Below are positions 1 through 11,896 of a DNA stretch of 64,000 bases, in pieces. Source of the DNA: Phascolarctos cinereus (taxonomy: Eukaryota > Chordata > Mammalia > Diprotodontia > Phascolarctidae); contig NW_018343992.1 in assembly GCF_002099425.1 (NCBI RefSeq), positions 2,124,001-2,188,000 on the forward strand, in the 5' to 3' direction. The position numbers were made by a program, and so were the translations under genes. Each line of letters opens with the position of its first letter. Position 1 is the stretch's first letter. Under the pieces are notes generated by a model. The model searched no databases, had not been told where the DNA came from, and saw only the letters and a program-made list of their open reading frames with translations.

Positions 1-447
1 GGGTGCTAACTATGTAAACAGAAAGCAGGAGACTCCTTCCTCCACTCCTGGAACAATGGATTGTAATCAAATAAATTCTGCCATTGTTCCTGGATTTTGT
101 ATGTCTTTACTCCCTTGTGTACTCCTACTCACCATTCCTTTAAATTTCCTGACCAAACTGTACCTTCATAACTACTTTTCAGAAATATGTGCTATCTCTA
201 AAAATCATAATTATTTTTGTAGTTGTAGAAAAAGCTTTTCACAACATTCATTACCCATTTATGTTAAAAACAAAAACTAGAAAATATAGAAACTTAAGAA
301 AAGATATAAGCTCCTTTTTACTTCTATCATTGTATTCCCAACACTTACTTCAGTGTTATATAATAATATATAATAGGTAGGTAATAAAAACATTCATTCA
401 TTCACTCATTTTAAAGTCTACACATCCAAACCACAATTGAGATACCT
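1..447. other. Unassigned AT-rich flank
   Basis: No recognisable repeat, exon or RNA gene was seen. The stretch is AT-rich with short tetranucleotide-like runs (cattcattcattcac) just before the first SINE. Confidence 0.5.
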
Positions 448-689
448 GGGGCAGCTAGGTGGTGTGGTGGACAGAACACCGGGCCTAGAGTTAGGAAGAC
501 CCAAGTTCAAATATGACCTCAGATACTTATTAGCTGTGTGACCTTGGGCAAGTCTTTTAACCCTGTTTGCCTCAGTTTCCTTATCTGTAAAATGAGCTGG
601 AGAAGGAAATGGCAAACCACTCCAGTATTTTTGCTAAGAAAACCCCAATGGGGTCAGGAAGAGTCAGATGTGACTGAAATGACTGAACA
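448..689 (+). repeat. tRNA-derived SINE with RTE/BovB-type tail
   Basis: The copy starts with the marsupial SINE head gggcagctaggtggtgtggt, carries a B-box-like caagttcaaat, then tgtgtgaccttgggcaagtc and cctcagtttccttatctgta. It ends in the RTE-type tail ggtcaggaagagtcagatgt followed by gactgaa repeats. The shared tail implies mobilisation by an RTE/BovB LINE. It looks nearly full length and moderately diverged. Confidence 0.9.
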
Positions 690-902
690 TCCAGCTACCT
701 TAAAACAATAGATTAAATGTTTCAAATGCCAGAACATAATGAAGTGGATGGATGGCTTATGACTTTTCTAGTCTATAATCCTCATAACTGTCTGAAGCTT
801 TGGCCATTATGCTTGGATAAAAATAATTTTTGTTGTTCAAAACGTTTAATCTAGTTTCACTGACATGGAAGAATGAGAAGAAAAAATAGAGGGGAATATT
901 TC

Positions 903-1010
903 AATTGGATTTAACAAACATTAATTGAATGCCAACTACATGCAAAGCACTCTATAAAGTTCTGATGACACAAAGACAAAGAGAAGCTTACTGTCTAATA
1001 AAATGGAAAT
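903..1010 (-). repeat. L2 LINE 3' end, antisense
   Basis: Reads as a diverged reverse complement of the L2 tail: an aacaaacatt...tgaatgcc block, then gcaaagcactctataaag, acaaagacaaagagaa and tgtctaata. It is a short old fragment with no coding part. Confidence 0.6.
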
Positions 1011-1880
1011 AGAAATAAATAAATGAAGAATTAACGAGAAAATGTAAGATATTTCTGGGCTCAAATATGCTCTTCCCAATTTTCTGAAGTTAGTCTATGT
1101 GTAATATTGTGAAGTATATATATGAATTTTACCTATCTTAATTCATTCAGTTACCTATATTTTGGGATAGAACAAAAGCCAGTCAAGTAATTCTGTTTGT
1201 GGAGACTAGCATTATATTGGAAACAAAATTTAGGATTGTTATTTTAATTCATCCTTAAATAATTTATATCACTGACCACATACATGTTAAAGAAATTCAA
1301 TTGGGTAATTTTTTATACAGGTAGCTTTCTCCACAGTATTCACAATACAAATATTAAGTTCTTGATTCCCTACAGAATTGTTCCCAACATTTTTTTCCCT
1401 TTTTGTAAAAAAAAAAACAGCATTTAATGTTCCAAGGAAGGATTCAATTGAAGACTATAAGGCAATTGAAGCTTAAGGTCTTGTCATGTCTGATACTGGG
1501 GTTAGGTATGGTTTTTTGCCTAAAAGTTAGGCATCCCTCCAGAAAGAGGTACTCAACCCTGTGACTCCAAATTCTTAGATGGCAAATGGTCATTCTATAT
1601 TATATTATATCTACCATGGAGAAAAAGAGTCTCATTTGGTCTACAACAGGCTCTCTATTTTAGTAGAAAAGAAATAGACTGGTTGTGGGCCAGGAGATGC
1701 GGGAAGGGTTCAAGCCACTGCTGGCTAAGGAATTTGAGAGTAGGATAGTCTTAGCTCCCTACCCTGGAATTTCTGAAATGTCAGTTGAAAACCGTGGACT
1801 GGGGGAAGAAGGTAAAGGAAAAATTTCCTGCACCGGTCAGTATTTGTAGTCATTTGTGACTATATTGAAGTCATTTAATC
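1011..1880. other. Unassigned, no recognised repeat
   Basis: AT-rich DNA with no recognised repeat and no ORF worth reporting. A small perfect hairpin, gcctaa-aag-ttaggc, lies near 1518-1533. Confidence 0.4.
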
Positions 1881-2045
1881 ATTAATTAACAAACATCTAT
1901 TAAGCAGTCACCATGTACCAGGTCCTGTGCTAAATACTGAGAATATAAATAGAATATAAATAGAAAGCCAATCTGTAACATGAGAGATTACATTCTAATG
2001 GGAGAAGACAACACACAAAATAAAGCTCAAAAACTCCTCAAGGTG
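1881..2045 (-). repeat. L2 LINE 3' end, antisense
   Basis: Recognised from aacaaacatctattaagcag, the diverged ccaggtcctgtgctaaatac and the later cattctaatgggagaagaca block. These match the order of the L2 3' region read in reverse. Confidence 0.75.
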
Positions 2046-2494
2046 AGAAAGGAAGTTATGGAGTTTGGGGCATGGTAGAAAGTCCAGGGGAAATGAATCA
2101 GCAGTTCATTCTGGAGAAGCATGAAAACATCTTTGACCTGGATCTCCTCCTTAAATTGGAGATTCTAGAAGGAGCCAGCCAACTAGAAGGTAAGACTTTG
2201 AGGCAGTATTGAGGTAGAATTGTATAGCTGAAGTGTTATCTTCTGCCTGAAGCCTTTCCTCTTTCCCCTTCCCCTATTTGTAATTACTTTCCCCCTAAGA
2301 TCACCTTGCATTTCTTTTCTATGTATTTTGTGTAAAGGTTGGGTTGAAACCATTGCATCTGGCTCCAGGAACTTAACTAAGCTTACTTAATAATAATAAT
2401 AAAAAGAGATTCATTAAGGATAAATCACTGAATCTCCTTTCTATATCAACCTTTGTAATGGGTTGGGTAGAAAGGGAACAATACCCAGTCAAAA

Positions 2495-5085
2495 AAATGT
2501 GTTGAGTGAACATTGATGCTAACATTTTAAACTAAAAATGAGCAAATGGACTACAACAATATATTAAAGACATTATACACTATGGCTGAGTTGAATCTAT
2601 ATAGGAATACAGGATTGGTTCAATATAAAGACGACTATAAACATAACAAGCCTTATTAGTAACATATGTAATAAAAAACCACATAATTCTATCTATAGAT
2701 GCTGAAAAAGGATTTTTAATAAAATGCAACACTCATTTCTCTTAAAAACACAAGAAATCATTGGAACACAATTGACTTTTCCTTAATACAAAAAATAGCA
2801 TCTATCTAAAACTAAGAGCGAACATATATGAATAAGAGTGTGAGGTCTAGGGGCAGCTAGGTGGTGCAGTGGAAAGAGCACCAGCCCTAAGTCAGGAGGA
2901 CCTGAGTTCAAATCTAGCCTGAGATCAAACACTTGACAGTTACTAGCTGTGTGACCCTGGGCAAGTCACTTAACCCCAATTGCCTAAAAAAACAAAATTT
3001 AAAAAAAAGAGTGTGAGGTCTTTCTAACAGGATTGGGTAAAGCAAGGATGCCCATTATCACCACTGCTATGTCACATAGTGCTAGAAATGCAATAAGAAG
3101 ACAAAAACAAAGAAATCAAGGGAATATACATGCATAGGCAAAGATGAAACAAAACTACAACTTTTTGCAGACGATATTTATGATTCATCTAGAGAACTCT
3201 AAAAATCAATAAAAAAGTAATTCAAATTACAAATTCATCAAAGTTCTAGGATATAAGATATATAAAGCATCAAGATTCCTGTAACAATTAAATTCAGCAA
3301 GAAGAGATACAAAGAGAAATTGCATGCAAAATAACTGTAAGATATATAAATATTTGGAAACCTATCTACCAATATAAACCAAATACTCTTTATAGAAATA
3401 GTGAAATACTCATTGTTAATGGCTTAGTTGAGCCAAAATAATAAAAACCATGATACTACCTAAATTAATTCACTTAGTGCCATACCAATTAAACTACCAA
3501 AGGGTTATTTTATAGAGCTAGAAAAAATAATAATGAAATTCATTTGAAAGAACAAAAGAGCAATATTATCAGGGGTGATAATTTTTAAAAATTATCAGAA
3601 AGAAGAAGGCCTAGTAGTGTCAAATATCAACATATACTAAAAAAGAATTATTTTGGTGATTTACATCAAAGTAATTTGGTCCCAGTTAAGAGAGATATAG
3701 AGCAATGGTACAGATTAGGTATATATTAGAAGAGCAAACTAATACAATAACACAGAAAAAGGCATGTTTGGAGCTAATTACTGAGAACTCACTATTTTAC
3801 AAAAATTGCTGGTTAAAATTAAAAGCAATATGCCAGAAATGAAGTATAGACTACCATCTAACTCCATATACCAAGATAAACTCCAAATAGCTACATTATT
3901 TAGATATAAAAGGCCTGCTATCATAAGCAATTTTGAGAAGCTAGGAAGAAATAATCTTTCCAATCTATGGATAGGGGAAAGATCACAACCCAATAAGGGA
4001 GTAAGAGGATCACAAAAGACAAAATGGGCCATTTTGATTACATTTAAACATTTTTGTATAAACAAAAACAATGAGGATCATATTGGAAAGGTAGCAGGTA
4101 ACTGGGGAAAATTGTTGTAGCAAATTTACCTACAAAGATCTCATATCAAAGATATAAAAAGGAAGTAGTTAAAATTTATGTCTAAAAGCTATTCCCCAAT
4201 GGATATATGCTCAAAGTATATGAACAGACAGTTTTCAAAGGAAGAAATCCAAGTTATCAACAAACCACATGAAGAGGCTTCAAATCACAAACAATTAGAA
4301 AAATGCAAATTAAAGTCTGAGTGTCCACCTTATACTCATCAGACAGGCAAAAATGACAAACAGGGAAAATTACAAATGTTGGAGGAGTTACAGAGAAACA
4401 TATGTGCTATATATTATTGTGAAGCTGTGGATTGAACCATTCTTTTTGGAAAGCAATTTGGAAATATGTTCCAAAGTCACTGAGCTGTGCATATCCATTC
4501 ACACAGTCATACTACTACTAGGCCTATATCCCAAAGAGAAAAAACTCTTTTGTACAAAAATATTTTTAGTTATTTTCATAATAGCAAAAACTCAAGAACT
4601 AAGTGGAGTAGACACTTCTTGAGGGATGGCTAAGCCAACTATGGCATATTTAAATAATGAAATATTTCATTAAAATGATGAAATGGATAATTTCAGAGGA
4701 AACTGGAAAGATTATATGAACTGATGCAGAGTGAACTGAGCACAGCCAGGAGAACAATTAATAAAATAACAATATCTTAAAAAAAAAATTTTAAAAAACT
4801 TTAAAACTCTGATTAAAGCTGTAAAAAATTATAATTCAAGAGGACCAAAGATGAAGCATACCCTACAATTCCTAATAGTCAGGTAATAGACTCAAAATGC
4901 AGAATGAAACACATATTTTTGGATATGGCCAATGAGAGAATTTGCTTTATATGACTATGTATATTTGTTATGAGAGTTTTCTTTCCTTCTTTCTTTTGTC
5001 CGATTGGGAGGAGTAATAAGTGGAAGGGAGGAAAAACAAATGTCTGTTAATTGAGAAATTAATAAAACTTAAAATTATAAAATGT
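2495..5085 (+). repeat. L1 LINE, ORF2 C-terminal half and 3' UTR
   Basis: Sense-strand L1 starting inside the reverse-transcriptase region. caggattggttcaatataaa and tatagatgctgaaaaaggat match the L1 palm region, and aaggatgcccattatcacc follows the RT core. The piece at 3806-4120 encodes the typical stretch YQDKLQIATLFRYKRP. The 3' part matches the marsupial L1 end (ccattctttttggaaagcaatttgg, aactgatgcagagtgaactg) and finishes near aataaaact. It is 5'-truncated, has many stops and frame changes, and is split by a younger SINE at 2849-3006. The start is approximate because 2345-2495 is too diverged to assign. Confidence 0.85.
2849..3006 (+). repeat. Young tRNA-derived SINE inserted in L1
   Basis: Near-consensus head gggcagctaggtggtgcagt, B-box-like gagttcaaat, gtgaccctgggcaagtcact and a short A-rich tail. 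It lacks the RTE-type tail, so it was probably moved by L1. A perfect 15-bp duplication, aagagtgtgaggtct, lies at 2834-2848 and 3007-3021. The host L1 sequence resumes directly after it. Confidence 0.93.
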
Positions 5086-5089
5086 GTAG

Positions 5090-6415
5090 ACTTATATGAG
5101 TTTCAGTCAAGTTCAAGGAGTTTTGACTCCTCATAAGCTGTGCTTGTTATATGCTAGCTGTCAACAATGTCAGTAGCTTGAGTATCCAATCAAGTCTTGA
5201 GGACATATTCCCTATATCATTTTGGAGAAATCATCCTAGGTTATATGGCAAATATTTCTTCCACCAAAGTGGAGAGAAGGGAACAGATCCAAAGGATGTT
5301 GCAGAATTGGCAGATCTTAGCAATTGTTTGGATATGGAGGATGAAAAAGAGAGAAGGGTCAAAGACCACTCTGATCTAGGTGCCTAGAAAGTTAGCACTG
5401 GTCTCATTAGAGGGGAATAAATCTAGAGGACAGCCTTACAAAGGAAGTTAGGTTCCATTTTGGATGTATTGCAGTTGAGTTACTAACAGGACAAATCACG
5501 AAAGTACAGAGTGTAGAGGAAGAAGGAGGCCCAGGATAGATTGAATCTTAGGGAACATCCAAGTTTAGTGGACAGAAGATAGATGATGGTTTAACTGATT
5601 CTCTCAGACTCAGAAATAGGACATGCATTTTGTACTAGTGGCCAACTCCGGAACTTTTAAATAAGCTATCCCTTGTGCTGTCAGACAGGAAAGAAATTCA
5701 GGAGATATTAGTTATCTTGGAAGCCAAGGGAAGCAGCCACCATTGTCAAAAATGTATGTAAAGTCTAATGAAGACGAGAATTAAAAAGAGGCCATCAGAT
5801 TTACCAATTAGAGGATGATTATTAATTTTTTTGGGAGATGTTAATATGCTTATTTGAAAACCACATTTTGCTTGTGTAAAAGTATACTAAACAGCCACCC
5901 ATCTTTTCTTCCACCAAAGACTCAGACTGGTTTCCTGAAGTCAGCACAGAGGCAACCATGCATGCGTTGAATGGCAGGTCTTGGCAGGAACTTCATCATC
6001 GATGTTATTTCCAATATCAGATTTGGCAATCTTCTGGAAATGGGTGGATAATTATTAATTTTTGATAGAGAGGTTTCAGTAGACTTTTAGGGTTAGAAGC
6101 TAAGAAGCTTAGTAGTCTAAATATGATTCCTCTATATTCAGCTAGACTCAACCTACTCAGCATACAGCTAGCTGGCAAGAAACTGGGAGATTCCTTATAC
6201 CCCTTAGGGATACTAGAATGACAAGATCATTTTGTCTTTTTTTTCCTGAAACCTGGGAAAATGAGAAAAGTTAGAGATCCAAACAAGGAATCACTGACTT
6301 TTTATTTATCTCCATTTTTTGCCCTTGGTAATATGCTTTCTTTTACAGAATATTTTATAAATTGTCAGGAATAATTCTATTCTTCCTCAGCCCTTTGGGA
6401 TAGTAGACTGTCTCA
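5090..6415. other. Unassigned single-copy-looking DNA
   Basis: No repeat family, RNA gene or exon recognised. Small reading frames of 60-78 codons around 5151-5387 show no recognisable domain and overlap in two frames, so they are not reported as genes. Confidence 0.4.
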
Positions 6416-6418
6416 TAT

Positions 6419-6560
6419 GATCAATCAACAAGCATTGATTATGAGACTACTATGTGTTTGGCACTTGCTAGGTACTGGGGATACAGAGATGAAAGTGAAA
6501 AGTCCCAAGGGCTTCTTCTCTTCATTCTAACTAATCAGGCAAACAAATAAATGATCCAAC
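6419..6560 (-). repeat. L2 LINE 3' end, antisense
   Basis: Begins with atcaatcaacaagcattgat, then a ctactatgtg...ggtactggggatacag block typical of the L2 tail in reverse. Confidence 0.8.
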
Positions 6561-6875
6561 AAAACATCCCTCCTACCTGAGGCTTCAATAGCTTCAGAAT
6601 TTTAATAGTAGAAGTGTTAATATGAATTTACATTAGATCAAGGAAGTTCGATAAAGAAGACAATAAGCAGACTATGTTCATTACTATTTCAAGCATTTAA
6701 TACATTCCTTTTACTTTCCTGTGAGATTTTGAGATTTTAAATTTTCATCATGTACACATTCAAAAGACTTTTAAAAAATTTTTTTTTGATTTCTAATTTG
6801 TAAGAATTGTGGGTTATAAAAATTTCATAAAGTTAGCCCTTATTAGTGCTGCCTGCTTTCTCTAGCAATAGGGTT

Positions 6876-7060
6876 ATAGATCATGGGGTCATAGATTTAG
6901 AATTAGAAGAGATATTTCAGGTGATTCCAACTCCTTCATTTTACAAATAAGGAAGCAGAGGTCTAGAGAAATAAGATGATTTGCCTCCAATTATGTAGGG
7001 AGTAAATGGAAAAAATATGTTTTTAAACCATAATTCTCTGATTACAAATCCATCCATCTT
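6876..7060 (-). repeat. SINE with L3-like 3' end, antisense
   Basis: gggtcatagatttagaatta, a diverged 'aggtgattccaactcc', ttcattttacaaataaggaa and a gcagaggtctagagaa block appear in the order expected for the reverse complement of the MIR-like SINE whose 3' end resembles L3/CR1. Confidence 0.7.
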
Positions 7061-7070
7061 TTCAAGTCAA

Positions 7071-7128
7071 ATCAACAAGCATTTAATAAATGCCTACTAT
7101 ATGCCAGGCACTGGGCTAAGTGCTTTTT
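7071..7128 (-). repeat. L2 tail fragment, antisense
   Basis: A short piece reading atcaacaagcatttaataaa, then ctactatatgccaggcactg and ggctaagtgc. It abuts a MIR copy of the opposite strand. Confidence 0.8.
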
Positions 7129-7318
7129 ACTGTGTAAGACTAGGCAAGTCACTTAAATAGTGTATGCCTTAATTTGCTTAATCATAAAATGAGAATAATA
7201 ATAGCACCTACCTCACAGGATTGTTGTGAGAATCAAATGAAACAAGAATTGTCAAGTTCCTAGTACAGTGCCTGGCACATAGCATGTGTTATATAAATGT
7301 TGGCTATTATCATTATTA
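7129..7318 (+). repeat. MIR/THER1-type SINE
   Basis: Sense copy lacking the tRNA head: taggcaagtcacttaaat, then gagaataataatagcaccta, acaggattgttgtgagaatc and the end cctggcacatagcatg with tataaatgttggctatta. Confidence 0.88.
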
Positions 7319-7435
7319 ATGCTAACCCTTATCACCTTATCAGCCCTTATCAAGAAGAAATGAAGTTGGCAACCAACCAGGCATCTTGATTCTGAAAAGC
7401 TTTTGAGCCAGGATCTAGGCTTTGATTGGGGTATC

Positions 7436-7590
7436 AATCAATCAATCAATTAATCAACAAATCAACAAGCATTTGTTAAATGTCTACTAAATGTCAGGTA
7501 CCATGGTAGACTCTCAGGATGCAAAGACAAAAATTAACCAGTCCCAGACCTCAAAGAATTTACATTCTGATTGGAGGGGGGAATTTCTCC
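7436..7590 (-). repeat. L2 LINE 3' end, antisense
   Basis: Starts in the short tandem caatcaatcaatcaat expected for the L2 tail, continues as caacaagcatttgttaaatg and reaches the ctcaaagaatttacattctg block. Confidence 0.85.
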
Positions 7591-9034
7591 TTCCTAAATA
7601 ACCTCAAGGTTTAAATTTAGACTAGCTACTGTTTTATTCTTCCTTCTATTGAACACTATCCTGATAGTGAAATGAATGCTGAGGAAGGTGACCCACTTTA
7701 CATTTATGTAAGGTGATTGCATAGACAAAATGTTTCTGTGTGAAAAGGTAAAGGGAAATCCTGTTGAATTCTAACAATAAAAGCTTTTATGCTTCTATGC
7801 CCTCCAACCCAAACCAGATGACAATAAATTGGATCCATCAATATAGCTTGTTATTGGTTAAATTCATCAAAATCTTTTCTTTTTCTCCCAAGTAGTCAAC
7901 ATACTGCATTCAATATTTAAAATCCAACTATTTGTCTTTGAAGTGTTAAATTAGTGATTTTATAAAGAATATTTAATTATATGCATTAAAATTCCCAAAT
8001 AAAACAAATTTGGGAAGTATTTACAATGATTGTAACAGTTAAGGCCCTAAATCCAAAATCTGTAAGAAAATGGTATATCTATTAGATGAATAATACACAG
8101 TATCCAGTGGAAGAATGGTCAAGATACTTTAACAGAAAATTTGCAGCAGAGAAACTATAAAGTATTTATAACCCAGAACCAGATCTAGCACTGTGAAGCT
8201 GAGGTTTTATCCGTGATAGGGATGCATTTCTTATCCCATATCTACCCATCTCCCAAGAACCTAACCAGCCTGTTACTTTCAGGGATCCATGCCTTCATGT
8301 CATATATTTCTCTATCCTGATCTTCTCCTAAAGCCTACTTCTCACTGAAGCTAAATGCCCATGTTATACTCTTTAGCCTAAGGACCTATGCCATAATTGG
8401 CATTAACAAAAGCAAATGCAGAGTATGCCAGATGTTGACTCTATCTCCATAACTAACTCAGGGTGAGACCCTTCTAAGTTTCTACTCTTTTTGATTTTTC
8501 TGCCTATTGGGCCCTGTGGAACTTTCCTTCATTGCTAACAAACTTCCCTTCATCCTAGATTTCTTCCTATCGTATTCCTTCCATGCTCTGGTGCTCTTTG
8601 AAAATAACTTTGTTCTGAAGATACTAGGTCTCTTACTTCTCTTGACATCCTTTCCAAGATGGCAGTTCCTTCAGTGACATTACTTGTTACATAGTGCTAG
8701 GAAGAAGAGCTGACAGTGTTTTCTGCTGACAATTTCAAACCTTCCCTTTGCCATCATTGTTAAGCAACCCAACTATCTTGTTCTTGTCACCAGTGGACTC
8801 CTAGGTCACTTTCCTTTCTCCCTCCAAAATTTACTGCTGAACACAGTTTTTGCCACCCTAACTACAGCTCCAAATATTTTATACTTCAGATTCTTCAGTC
8901 CCCTCAACTCTCATGACCTTTTGTCTCTAGTTAACTTCAACCATGAGCAGAATGATCCTACCTTACATATTCCCCTTTAAGGTCTTGGATAAAAATGAAG
9001 TTGGTCCAGATGCTGACATCCTTGGTTGTAGCTC
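7591..9034. other. Unassigned; possible diverged L2 5' region
   Basis: 7591-8220 shows nothing recognisable. 8230-8985 is C/T-rich with a long non-coding pyrimidine bias similar in style to L2 upstream sequence (for example ctcatgaccttttgtctcta). The resemblance is weak and no reading frame supports it. Confidence 0.25.
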
Positions 9035-9795
9035 TCTAATAATCACATGAAGAATGCTCAAAGTCATTCATAATTGGAAATGAAAATCAAAAGAACTTTA
9101 AGGATTCCTTTTTATCACCAAGTTGGTAAAAAATAAATTAAAGTAAAATAAAATTCTAAAAATCCAGTGTTGGCAAAACTCCAGGGAAACTAGCCACCTT
9201 CATGTGGGACACTGAATGATGCAATTATTTTCAAGATCAATGTGACCTTATGCAATAAAAGTCATAAAACTGATCATACCTCTAGACCTAACTATTCCAT
9301 TGCTAGAATTTCATCTCAAAAACATCATAAAAAAGGAAAATAGACCAATTTTTTATAAAGACGCTTTCTTTATAATAAAAAAAGGTCAATAAATGCCAAT
9401 AACTAGAGAATGGCTAAATAAATTAATATGTATTAATATAATATATAATATAGTATCACAAAAATTATAAATTTGACAAAGAAATGTGAGAGACATATGA
9501 GCTGAATCAAAATGAAATGTGTAGAATCATAACTATATACCCACATACTGCGACTATATAAAAAAGAAGAAAGTAAACATTGAGTCAAAGGTGGTAGACC
9601 TTAAGTAAAGTCTGAAAGGGGACACACAACAAAAGCATGCATTTTGCTTTTTCTTGTTGTTTATTATTCTGGTTTTGCCTTATTATCAGAGATTTGGAAA
9701 CATCATTTTTGATCTTGTTTTGAATATCTACTTGACTTTTTTGTGTGATGGTTATTAAATATATTAAAAGAATTTACATTTTTAAAATATCCATA
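9035..9795 (+). repeat. Old L1 LINE 3' end
   Basis: Diverged sense L1: aaatgaaaatcaaaagaac, a 'cagtgttggcaaaactcc' block, 'gccaataactagagaatggctaaata' type text and agctgaatcaaaatgaaatg, which correspond to the end of ORF2 and start of the 3' UTR. It is more degraded than the L1s at 31-41 kb, which suggests an older family. Confidence 0.7.
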
Positions 9796-9967
9796 AAATA
9801 AGAATAAATAAGCAAAATGGGTAAAGCATACAGAAGAAATATTATACATTATATGATTTGAGCCTACAGTATCAATATTCTAAAGTGAACACTATAATGT
9901 AAGCTTTAAGAATAATGTTACATTATAGCAATTTGCAAATATTGGCAAATCTCTGAAAAAAAAAAGC

Positions 9968-10095
9968 CATAGAATCAACTATAGATTTACAAGTGGAAAG
10001 GACCTTAAAGATCATCAGGTCCAACTCCCTTATTTTACAGATGAATAAACTAGTTCAGAGAGGTTAAGTGGCCCAAGGTCATACAAAAATTTGAG
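9968..10095 (-). repeat. SINE with L3-like 3' end, antisense
   Basis: atagatttacaagtggaaag, gatcatcaggtccaactccc, ttattttacagatgaataaa and a gagaggttaagtg...gtcatac block follow the usual order for this SINE in reverse. Confidence 0.75.
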
Positions 10096-10157
10096 CCAGA
10101 GACAGAAAGAAATATGTAGACTATATGCACAATCAAATGGCTTTCATTCATATAGTG

Positions 10158-10402
10158 TTGTTCAGTCATGTCTAATTCTTAGTGACTCCATGGAGTGTAT
10201 TGCCCATGGGTTTTTGTTTGTTTGTTTGTTTTGTCAAAGATGCTGGAGCGGTTTGCCATTTCCTTCTGCAATGAATTAAGGTAAGCATAGGTTAAATGAT
10301 TTGCCCAGAGTCATATAGCTAGTGTCTGAGGCCAGATTTGAACTCAGGTCTTCCTGAATCTAGGCCCAGCTCTCTAACCATTTAGCCACTCAACTACCTC
10401 TT
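10158..10402 (-). repeat. tRNA-derived SINE with RTE-type tail, antisense
   Basis: Begins with the reversed tail gttgttcagtcatgtctaat, then gtttgccatttccttctgca, gatttgaactcaggtcttcc and ends near the head complement. A (gttt)n run sits at 10210-10232. Confidence 0.88.
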
Positions 10403-10571
10403 CTTATTCACATACATTTCATTCATTTTTATTTCATGCATTTATTTTTATCTTGCTTTTTGTGACTTTTAACATTTAATGTGAAAAAATACAGATTGTA
10501 TATATGTATATACATACATATAGTTTTTTATAAAAATCAAATATACCATTGTTCAGAATTAAGAATCAGTA

Positions 10572-10786
10572 TTCATAGGTTCCCCTATAGCAGAGTGGAT
10601 AGAAAGTAGGCCTTGAAGTAAGGAATGCCTGTATTCAAATACTGTTTCTGATACATACTGTCCATATGACCAAAGGCACATCATTTGTTCTTTCAGTGCA
10701 CCCCACAAAATTTCAAGACTACGGATTGCTGATCTGTAAGGAAAAAGGCAGTTCCCCACACAAATGGAATCACCAGTCCAGATTAT
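10572..10786 (+). repeat. MAR1-like SINE
   Basis: A weak tRNA-like head (agcagagtggatagaaagta) and the distinctive body of this marsupial SINE: a 'cagtgcaccc...aagactacgg' block, then gctgatctgtaagg and the end atggaatcaccagtccag. It is diverged but complete in order. Confidence 0.6.
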
Positions 10787-10867
10787 CCTACCAACCATAA
10801 AATGTTTGAAATTAATTTAACACCAAAAAGAAATTGGCAAATGTTAACTTTGATATCCATGATATAA

Positions 10868-10990
10868 TTATGATTATTTCTACATTAAGGTTATCATTAT
10901 AATTCCAGGAACTATTTGAACCATAACTTTTGACCAAATTAATCAATGTAGTCTTTTTCTATAGTGATATAAACTGGATAGATTACTCTC
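10868..10990 (+). repeat. Unclassified repeat, copy 1
   Basis: Matches 12626-12750 in the same orientation. Shared landmarks are ttcca-gaactatttg, a 'ttttgaccaaatt' block, gatcaat/aatcaat and 'tctttttctatagtgat'. The family is not recognised. The following 11000-11480 shows no other recognisable sequence. Confidence 0.5.
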
Positions 10991-11489
10991 TCTGACAATA
11001 TGAGGAAGACTGAATTGTCTAAATAAAATCTATCAATTAATATGTTTCTATGAAGCTTATACTCAATGGTCCCATGGTGGAGTGGAAGTGACTCTGGGAT
11101 ATCAGAGGCCATGTTGTCAGAATAAAAACCCTGGCACGTTATATCCTGCTGGAAAGACTTTGACCACAGTCTTATTAAACTACAAAGGTCCAGCCTACAA
11201 TGCGACTTATTACCTAAAAGTTGACCATAGGTGATAAAGCTTTTGGTTTCATGGCAACCCATGAAACAAAATGTTTAAGTAGTCTTTATTCCTCTGAAGT
11301 AACCATATGCTTCTTCTAGTAAAACAGTGACATAGTAAAATAAAAATTTTTATACTACTTCTAAATCATTACTTTAACCATAAGTACTGAATATGTAAGG
11401 TTTTTATACAACAATATATAGTTCGTACAATTAATTGATTCACATGCAGAGGGAATGAATCACATCAATGATCACAGTCTCATGAATTA

Positions 11490-11896
11490 AAGTATTTTAG
11501 AGTTGGAAGGGATGTCAGTGGCCATTTAGTCAAAGTGGAACTGAAAAAATTCTTTCTGCAAAAAAATAATGAAAAACAGACCAAACCAAGCCAACTCAGC
11601 AAGTGGTCATCCAGCTTTTGCTTGAAAACTTCCAATGTCCATAACCTTCCATGGCAGATCATCCCACTTTGGGATAGTTCTAAATGTTTGGAATGTTCTT
11701 TTCCAGCCTAAATTTGCCTCTTTGCAACTTTGCCCATTACTTCGAGTTCTGCCTTGGTGGACCAAGTGAAAAAAATCGATTCCTTTTTATTGTTAGTATC
11801 ACTTAAAATACTTGAAGAATGATATCGTGAATGCCTGATCGTCTCTTCTTCAGCCTAAACATCCTTAATTCTTTCAACAGGTTCTCATATGGCATC
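11490..11896 (-). repeat. L3/CR1-type LINE fragment, antisense
   Basis: Reads as the reverse of a CR1/L3 3' region: ttagagttggaagggatgtc, gcaagtggtcatccagcttt, tgcttgaaaacttccaatgt, tttgcctctttgcaactttg and the end aggttctcatatggcat. Internally diverged but colinear over about 400 bp. It stops abruptly where RTE sequence begins. Confidence 0.7.

Noticed and set aside
3778-4071. Minus-strand frame of 97 codons
   Set aside because: It is the antisense shadow of the L1 ORF2 frame at 3806-4120.
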